Shown here in pieces: positions 58,477 through 64,000 of a DNA stretch of 64,000 bases. The stretch spans positions 62,001 to 126,000 of the forward strand of contig NZ_SHKS01000008.1 in NCBI RefSeq assembly GCF_004217285.1. Reading direction: 5' to 3'. Each line of letters begins with the position of its first letter. Position 1 is the stretch's first letter. A program made the translations under genes and the position numbers. The DNA is from Streptomyces sp. BK239. Lineage in GTDB: Bacteria; Actinomycetota; Actinomycetes; Streptomycetales; Streptomycetaceae. Below the pieces are notes generated by a model. The model ran no database searches, had not been told where the DNA came from, and was given only the letters and a program-made list of their open reading frames with translations.

Positions 58477-59712
58477 TTACTTCTCCTTGGAGGGCGTCTC
58501 CGCAGGCGGGGCGGGCGGCGTGGCCGGCTCCGTCTCGGCGGTCGCCGTCTCCTCCGTGAGGGACGCCACCGCCGCCGAGGTCTCCGCCGACTCCGCGAGC
58601 ACCTCGTCGGCCACCAGCTCCGCCGCCTCCTTCGCGGCGGTCAGCAGGACGGTGTCCTGCGGGGCCTGGTCCGCGAAGTTCTCCGGGTGGTGGCAGGCGA
58701 CCTGCTGGCCGGGGCGCAGCTCGACGAGCTTGGGCTCGGTGGTCTTGCAGATCTCCGTCGCCTTCCAGCACCGGGTGTGGAACCGGCAGCCGGTGGGCGG
58801 CGAGATCGGCGAGGGCACGTCGCCCTTGAGCAGGATCCGCTCGCTCTTGGCGTCCTTGCGCCGGGGGTCCGGGATCGGCACCGCCGACATCAGCGCCTTG
58901 GTGTACGGGTGCATCGGCGACTTGTACAGCGCGTCGCGGTCGGCCAGCTCGACGATCTTGCCGAGGTACATCACCGCGATCCGGTCCGAGACGTGCCGGA
59001 CGACCGAGAGGTCGTGCGCGATGATCACGTACGTCAGGCCGAGCTCCTGCTGGAGGTCGTCGAGCAGGTTGACCACCTGCGCCTGGATCGACACGTCCAG
59101 CGCGGACACCGGCTCGTCGGCCACGACCAGCTTCGGGTTGAGCGCGAGCGCGCGGGCGATGCCGATGCGCTGGCGCTGACCGCCGGAGAACTCGTGCGGG
59201 TAGCGGTTGTAGTGCTCGGGGTTGAGACCCACGACCGACAGCAGCCGCTGCACTTCCTTCCTGACCCCGCCCTCGGGGTCGACGCCCTGGAGCTTGAAGG
59301 GGGCGCCGACGATCGTGCCGATGGTGTGGCGCGGATTCAGCGACGAGTACGGGTCCTGGAAGATCATCTGCACGTCGCGGCGCAGCGGGCGCATGCCGCC
59401 GACGCCGAGGTGCGTAATGTCCTTGCCCTCGAACTCGATCTTGCCGCCGGTCGGCTCGAGCAGCCGGGTGATCAGCCGGCCCATCGTGGACTTGCCGCAG
59501 CCGGACTCGCCCACGACGCCGAGCGTCTCGCCGGAACGGACCTCGAAGTCCAGCCCGTCGACCGCGTGCACCGCGCCGACCTGCCGCTGGAGCAGGCCCT
59601 TCTTGATCGGGAAGTGCTTCTGCAGGCCGGTGACCTTCAGCAGCACCTCACCGTCGGTACGACGGGTCTCACCGGCCTGCGCGGGAATCGTCACCGCTTT
59701 GTCGTCACTCAC
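58477..59712 (-). CDS. oppF: Oligopeptide ABC transporter ATPase (OppF type)
   Basis: A 411-residue peptide-importer ATPase. Walker A is GESGCGKST near residue 69; the Q loop IFQDPYSSLNPR, signature FSGGQRQRIGIARAL, Walker B VVADEPVSALD and H-loop IIAHDLSVV are all intact. The C-terminal Cys-rich region (PTGCRFHTRCWKATEIC) is typical of OppD/F and binds an Fe-S cluster in some members. An acidic Ala/Glu/Thr tail of ~60 residues extends beyond the family core. The gene overlaps oppD by 4 bases (ATGA) and ends the operon. Confidence 0.93.
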   Translation of the reverse strand: MSDDKAVTIPAQAGETRRTDGEVLLKVTGLQKHFPIKKGLLQRQVGAVHAVDGLDFEVRSGETLGVVGESGCGKSTMGRLITRLLEPTGGKIEFEGKDITHLGVGGMRPLRRDVQMIFQDPYSSLNPRHTIGTIVGAPFKLQGVDPEGGVRKEVQRLLSVVGLNPEHYNRYPHEFSGGQRQRIGIARALALNPKLVVADEPVSALDVSIQAQVVNLLDDLQQELGLTYVIIAHDLSVVRHVSDRIAVMYLGKIVELADRDALYKSPMHPYTKALMSAVPIPDPRRKDAKSERILLKGDVPSPISPPTGCRFHTRCWKATEICKTTEPKLVELRPGQQVACHHPENFADQAPQDTVLLTAAKEAAELVADEVLAESAETSAAVASLTEETATAETEPATPPAPPAETPSKEK

Positions 59713-60802
59713 AGCTTCGGCGCAATCTCTTCGGTCCAGATACGCTCCCGCTGCTCCTTGCTCAGGTGGCAGGCGGCCCAGTGCCGGCTGCCGACCTCGG
59801 CCAGCTCGGGGCGGACCGTGCGGGTGACGTCGTCCTTCGGGAGGTCAGCGTACGGGCAGCGCGGGTTGAAGGCGCAGCCGGACGGGACGTTGATCAGGGA
59901 GGGCGGGGAGCCCTTGACCGGGATCAGGCGTTCCTGCTGGTCGCGGTCGAGCCGCGGCATCGAGCCGAGCAGACCCCAGGTGTAGGGGTGGCGGGGCTCG
60001 TAGAACACCTTCTCGGCCGGCCCGCGCTCGACGCAGCGTCCGCCGTACATCACCAGGATGTCGTCGGCGAGTTCGGCGACGACGCCCAGGTCGTGGGTGA
60101 TGACGATGACCGCGGAGCCGAACTCCTTCTGCAGGTCGCGGATGAGGTCGAGGATCTGCGCCTGGACGGTCACGTCCAGGGCGGTCGTCGGCTCGTCCGC
60201 GATGAGCAGCTCGGGGTTGTTGACCAGCGACATCGCGATCATCGCGCGCTGGCGCATACCGCCGGAGAACTCGTGCGGGTAGTTGTCCACCCGCTTGTCC
60301 GGCTGCGGGATGCCAACCCGGTCGAGCATCTCGATCGCCCGGCGCCGGGCGGTCTTCTTGTCGACGTCGTGGTGGATCCGGTACGCCTCCACGATCTGCT
60401 GGCCGATCGTGTAGTACGGGTGCAGCGCGGACAGCGGGTCCTGGAAGATCATCGCCATTTCGCGGCCGCGCAGCTTGCGCACGTGGTCCGGGTCGGCGCC
60501 GAGGAGCTCGGTGCCGTCCAGCCAGATCTCGCCGGAGATCTGCGCCTTGCGCTTGCCGTACTGGCCGGCGGTGTGCAGGCCCATGATGCCGAGCGAGGTC
60601 ACCGACTTGCCGGAGCCGGACTCGCCCACGATGCCGAGGGTCTTGCCCTTCTCCAGCTGGAAGCTGAGCCCGTCGACGGACTTGACCAGGCCGTCGTCGG
60701 TCGGGAAGTGCACCTTCAGGTCGCGCACTTCCAGGAAGGCGGTCGGAGCCGGGGAGGACGGCGTGGGCTCGCCCACGGCCGCTCCGGTCTTGCTGAGTTC
60801 CG

Positions 60803-60806
<4 letters not shown>
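59709..60806 (-). CDS. oppD: Oligopeptide ABC transporter ATPase (OppD type)
   Basis: A 365-residue ATPase partner of OppF. Walker A GESGSGKSV near residue 64, Q loop IFQDPLSALHPY, signature FSGGMRQRAMIAMSL, Walker B LIADEPTTALD, and H-loop VITHDLGVV are intact, and the C-terminal NPRCPYADLP segment is that of OppD. The ATG at 60806 overlaps the oppB stop (ATGA) and the gene's own stop overlaps the oppF start, so the three genes are translationally coupled. The N-terminal ~20 residues (MTELSKTGAAVGEPTPSSPAPTAF) are a variable extension. Confidence 0.94.
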
Positions 60807-61801
<995 letters not shown>

Positions 61802-61808
61802 AGCTCTC

Positions 61809-61830
61809 GGCCCGCCGCGGACGGCGGGCC
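61809..61830 (-). terminator. Hairpin between oppA and oppB
   Basis: A perfect 9 bp stem (61809-61817 with 61822-61830) with a 4-base loop, in the 110 bp between the binding protein and permease genes. No T tract; it is suited to mRNA 3'-end protection or partial termination that gives more binding protein than permease. Confidence 0.65.
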
Positions 61831-61911
61831 ACCGGGGGTTTCCCGATGGCCCGCGGTCACGCTGCGCCGGCCTTCACCTGCCTTTCGTGCCGTGTGGCGG
61901 GTGCGCCGGGT

Positions 61912-63708
61912 CTACTTCTGCGGGTTCTTCAGACCGAGGTTGACGAAGTCGTACTGACCGCTGTAGCCGTCGGTCGTGTAGACGTTCGCCAGGTTGTCCG
62001 AGCGCCAGTTGACGAACTTCTCGAAGACGAAGGGCAGGTAGTACGCGCCCTCCATCACCTTGTGGTTGATCTCCGTGGAGATCTTCTCCTTGCCGGCGTC
62101 GTCCAGCGTGTTCACGTACTGGTCGAACAGACCGTCAATGGTCTTGTCCTTGATGAGCGCGTAGTTGTTGTTACCGCTCTGCTGGATGTACTTGCTGTTC
62201 CACAGCGGCAGACCGAAGCCCTGCACGGACGGGAAGTCCGGGCCCCAGCCCATGATGATGATGCCGTACTTCTTCTTCTTGACGTTCTCGGGGCTACCGA
62301 TGATGCCGGTGGTCTGCGAGCCGTCGAACTGGTCGATCTCGGCGGTGATGCCGACCTTCTTCAGCGACGCCTGGAGCGACTGGGCGGTGGCCACCTCGAC
62401 CGGCTTGTTGTTGCGGACCGCGATGGTGGTCGTGAAGCCGTTGGGCTTGCCGCAGGCCTTCAGGGCCTCCTTGGCCTTGGCCTCGTTGCCGCTCTTGTTG
62501 GCGCCGGCGATCTCGTACGGGTCGTACTTCTGGCCCTCGGCGCCCGGGACGGACGGCGGCAGCATGTTGGTGCCGATGTCGCCACCCGCGACGGGGCCGC
62601 CGCGCGCGGTCTGGAGCGAGACGTGGTCGGCGCCGTAGATGACGGCCTTGCGGCACTCGATGTTGTCGAACGGCGCGACGCTCTGCGGGAAGACCGCGTA
62701 ACGGACGTAACCGGAGACCGGGTTGTCCAGGTTGCCCTTGTGCTGCTTCAGGGCGGTGGTGCGGCCCTGCGGCGACATGCCGGTCTGGTTGAGGTCCAGG
62801 TCCAGGTCACCGTTGAGCAGGCGCTGGTCCAGCTGGTTGGCGTCGGAGAAGAACTGGATCGTGATCTTGTCCGGGTAGGCCTTGCGGACCGGGTCCGACG
62901 CCTGCTTCCACTGGTCGTTGCGGACCAGCGTCAGCGACTTGCCGGGGCTGTACGACTGGAACTTGTACGGGCCGGAGGAGAACGGCTTCAGCTGGTACTG
63001 GGCCTTGGTGTCCTTGTCCTGGCGGACCGGGGACGCGGAGATCAGGCCGAGCATCTCCTCGAAGTCCGAGTTGGCCTTCGGCAGCTTGAAGACGATGGTC
63101 TTGTCGTCCGGGGTCTCGATGGCCTTCAGACCGAGCTTGTCCGCCGCGGTGTCCTTGTACGGGCCCTTGTAGGCGCCGGTGGGGTCCAGCACGTCCTTCA
63201 GGTACGTCGGGCCGCCGGACAGCACGTCCTGCGCCCACACGCGCTCGATGCCGTACTTGATGTCCTTGGAGGTGATCGGCTTGCCGTCCTCCCACGTCAC
63301 GCCGTCACGCAGCGTGTACGTGTAGGTCTTGCCGTTGTCCGTCACCTTGGCGAGACCCGTGGCGAGGTCCGGGGTGAGCTCGGCGCCCGCCTTGCCCGGC
63401 TCGGTCTTGTTCGTGACGAGCTGACGGCTGTAGTACCGGGCGAAGTTCCACATCATGCCGTAGTAACCGCGCGTGGTGTCCCACGAGTCGGCGTCCTGGG
63501 CGGCGCCGAACTTCAGGGTCCCGCCCTTCTTGGCGAGCGAGGCCTGGGCGACCTTGTTGTTCGCGGCGTCGAAGCCGGCAGCGCCGTTCTTCGAGCCGCC
63601 GCCGTCGTTGTCTCCGCCTCCGCACGCCGCCGTGGTCAGCAGCGCGGCGACCGCGGCGGCAGCGGCAAACGCCTGCTTCCGCCGCCCTGAGGTGCGTTCG
63701 GTAGTCAC
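61912..63708 (-). CDS. oppA: Oligopeptide-binding lipoprotein (OppA type)
   Basis: A 598-residue extracellular solute-binding protein (family 5). The GTG at 63708 has GGAGG 9 bases upstream and starts a lipoprotein signal with basic SGRRKQ, a hydrophobic core and lipobox TTAAC. Domain features: WDTTRGYYGMMWNFARYYSRQLV near residue 75, YTLRDGVTWEDGKPITSKDIKYGIERV, FSSGPYKFQSYSPGKSLTLVRNDQW, and VNTLDDAGKEKISTEINHKVMEGAYYLPFVFEKFVNW near the end. It delivers peptides (or glycosides/nickel in some relatives) to the permease. It lies between the oppC and oppB genes, so the order C-A-B-D-F differs from the common A-B-C-D-F. Confidence 0.94.
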   Translation of the reverse strand: MTTERTSGRRKQAFAAAAAVAALLTTAACGGGDNDGGGSKNGAAGFDAANNKVAQASLAKKGGTLKFGAAQDADSWDTTRGYYGMMWNFARYYSRQLVTNKTEPGKAGAELTPDLATGLAKVTDNGKTYTYTLRDGVTWEDGKPITSKDIKYGIERVWAQDVLSGGPTYLKDVLDPTGAYKGPYKDTAADKLGLKAIETPDDKTIVFKLPKANSDFEEMLGLISASPVRQDKDTKAQYQLKPFSSGPYKFQSYSPGKSLTLVRNDQWKQASDPVRKAYPDKITIQFFSDANQLDQRLLNGDLDLDLNQTGMSPQGRTTALKQHKGNLDNPVSGYVRYAVFPQSVAPFDNIECRKAVIYGADHVSLQTARGGPVAGGDIGTNMLPPSVPGAEGQKYDPYEIAGANKSGNEAKAKEALKACGKPNGFTTTIAVRNNKPVEVATAQSLQASLKKVGITAEIDQFDGSQTTGIIGSPENVKKKKYGIIIMGWGPDFPSVQGFGLPLWNSKYIQQSGNNNYALIKDKTIDGLFDQYVNTLDDAGKEKISTEINHKVMEGAYYLPFVFEKFVNWRSDNLANVYTTDGYSGQYDFVNLGLKNPQK

Positions 63709-63777
63709 GATCTCGGATCCTCCGGATAGATGAGAGCCCCCGTGTGAGACCACGGGACAGTCAGTGGGTGCGGCGGT

Positions 63778-64000
63778 TCAGCGGGAGGCCTTCGGGTCGA
63801 GCGCGTCCCGGACGCCGTCGCCGAAGAGGTTGAAGGCGAGCACGGTGATGAAGATCGCCACACCCGGGACCACCATGTACATGGGGTCGGACTCGTAGTA
63901 GTCGATCGCGCTGGAGAGCATCTGCCCCCAGGAGGCGGTGGGCGGCTTGACGCCCACGCCGAGGAAGCTGAGCGCGGCCTCGGTGAGGATGTTCGTGGGG
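63778..64000 (-). CDS. oppC: Oligopeptide ABC transporter permease (OppC type), 3' part
   Basis: The last 74 codons of a second permease gene whose start is beyond the window end. The visible end reads TNILTEAALSFLGVGVKPP, then TASWGQMLSSAIDYYESDPMYM and FITVLAFNLFGDGVRDALDPKASR with a TGA stop, the diagnostic C terminus of OppC/DppC. It lies 69 bases upstream of oppA in the same direction; a small CCCGTG/CACGGG hairpin (63738-63755) lies in that gap. It would pair with OppB to form the channel. Confidence 0.92.
   Translation of the reverse strand, partial: PTNILTEAALSFLGVGVKPPTASWGQMLSSAIDYYESDPMYMVVPGVAIFITVLAFNLFGDGVRDALDPKASR

Overview
The window looks like chromosomal core DNA of a Streptomyces. 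It is very GC rich with strong third-position GC bias, many GTG starts and purine-rich ribosome sites. It carries genus-typical families: a conservon, an AccB/AccE carboxylase, a Streptomyces-type trypsin, two GGDEF/EAL proteins, many TetR regulators and several genus-restricted microproteins. From memory, and not looked up, the gene order matches the Streptomyces coelicolor segment that runs from the cvn1 conservon through accB/accE, ilvE, leuB, serA, ilvBNC, gatCAB and ligA to an oligopeptide ABC operon. No phage, insertion sequence, rRNA, tRNA or CRISPR array was seen.

Layout. 1-1.6 kb: end of a conservon (roadblock, DUF742, GTPase), rightward. 1.6-6.1 kb: accB-accE (leftward), a secreted trypsin (rightward) and a TPM-type membrane protein. 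6.2-10.6 kb: leftward leuB, ilvE and cimA, all for branched-chain amino acids, with terminator or attenuator-like hairpins. 10.8-12.4 kb: a lipoprotein purple-acid-phosphatase-like gene broken by a one-base frameshift in a C run. 12.4-17 kb: proline catabolism (putB, pruA, PucR-type regulator), with a 70 bp copy of the 3' end of putB left between putB and pruA. 17-19.2 kb: a divergent TetR/MFS-efflux pair. 19.3-24.9 kb: serA, ilvC, ilvN and ilvB, headed by a 13-residue leader peptide and a classical attenuator. 24.9-32.1 kb: a PAS-GGDEF-EAL membrane protein with a degenerate EAL domain, a D-2-hydroxyacid dehydrogenase, an aldo/keto reductase, a striking 96/192 bp tandem repeat array, and a PQQ-type sugar dehydrogenase lipoprotein. 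32.1-37.6 kb: a LAL-family giant LuxR regulator with an in-gene 9 bp minisatellite, plus microproteins, membrane proteins and an acetyltransferase. 37.7-41.3 kb: the gatC-gatA-(small membrane protein)-gatB operon. 41.3-44.7 kb: a TetR/membrane-protein pair with clear operators, then a second, intact GGDEF-EAL protein (RmdB-like). 45-53.6 kb: ligA, a MetE-like protein, an SDR, a LOG-family protein, a hydrolase, mnmA, an amidase and a cysteine desulfurase. 53.7-58.4 kb: small membrane proteins with a TetR, a repeat lipoprotein, a thioesterase, an esterase and a TRIC channel. 58.5-64 kb: an oligopeptide ABC importer (C-A-B-D-F, leftward); its second permease runs off the end of the window.

The genes combine into recognisable units. 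IlvBN, IlvC, LeuB and IlvE carry out valine, leucine and isoleucine synthesis, CimA offers a threonine-independent isoleucine route, and the ilvB attenuator senses charged branched-chain tRNAs. AccB/AccE supplies malonyl or methylmalonyl units. PutB/PruA convert proline to glutamate. GatCAB makes Gln-tRNA(Gln) or Asn-tRNA(Asn). The cysteine desulfurase can feed sulfur to MnmA for tRNA 2-thiolation. The two GGDEF/EAL proteins tie the region to cyclic di-GMP control of development. I see no convincing completely new multi-gene system. The most notable items are the tandem repeat array, the degenerate EAL domain with BldD-like boxes upstream, the putB relic, the broken phosphatase gene, the LAL minisatellite, the unexplained gatCAB membrane protein, and the palindromic operators.
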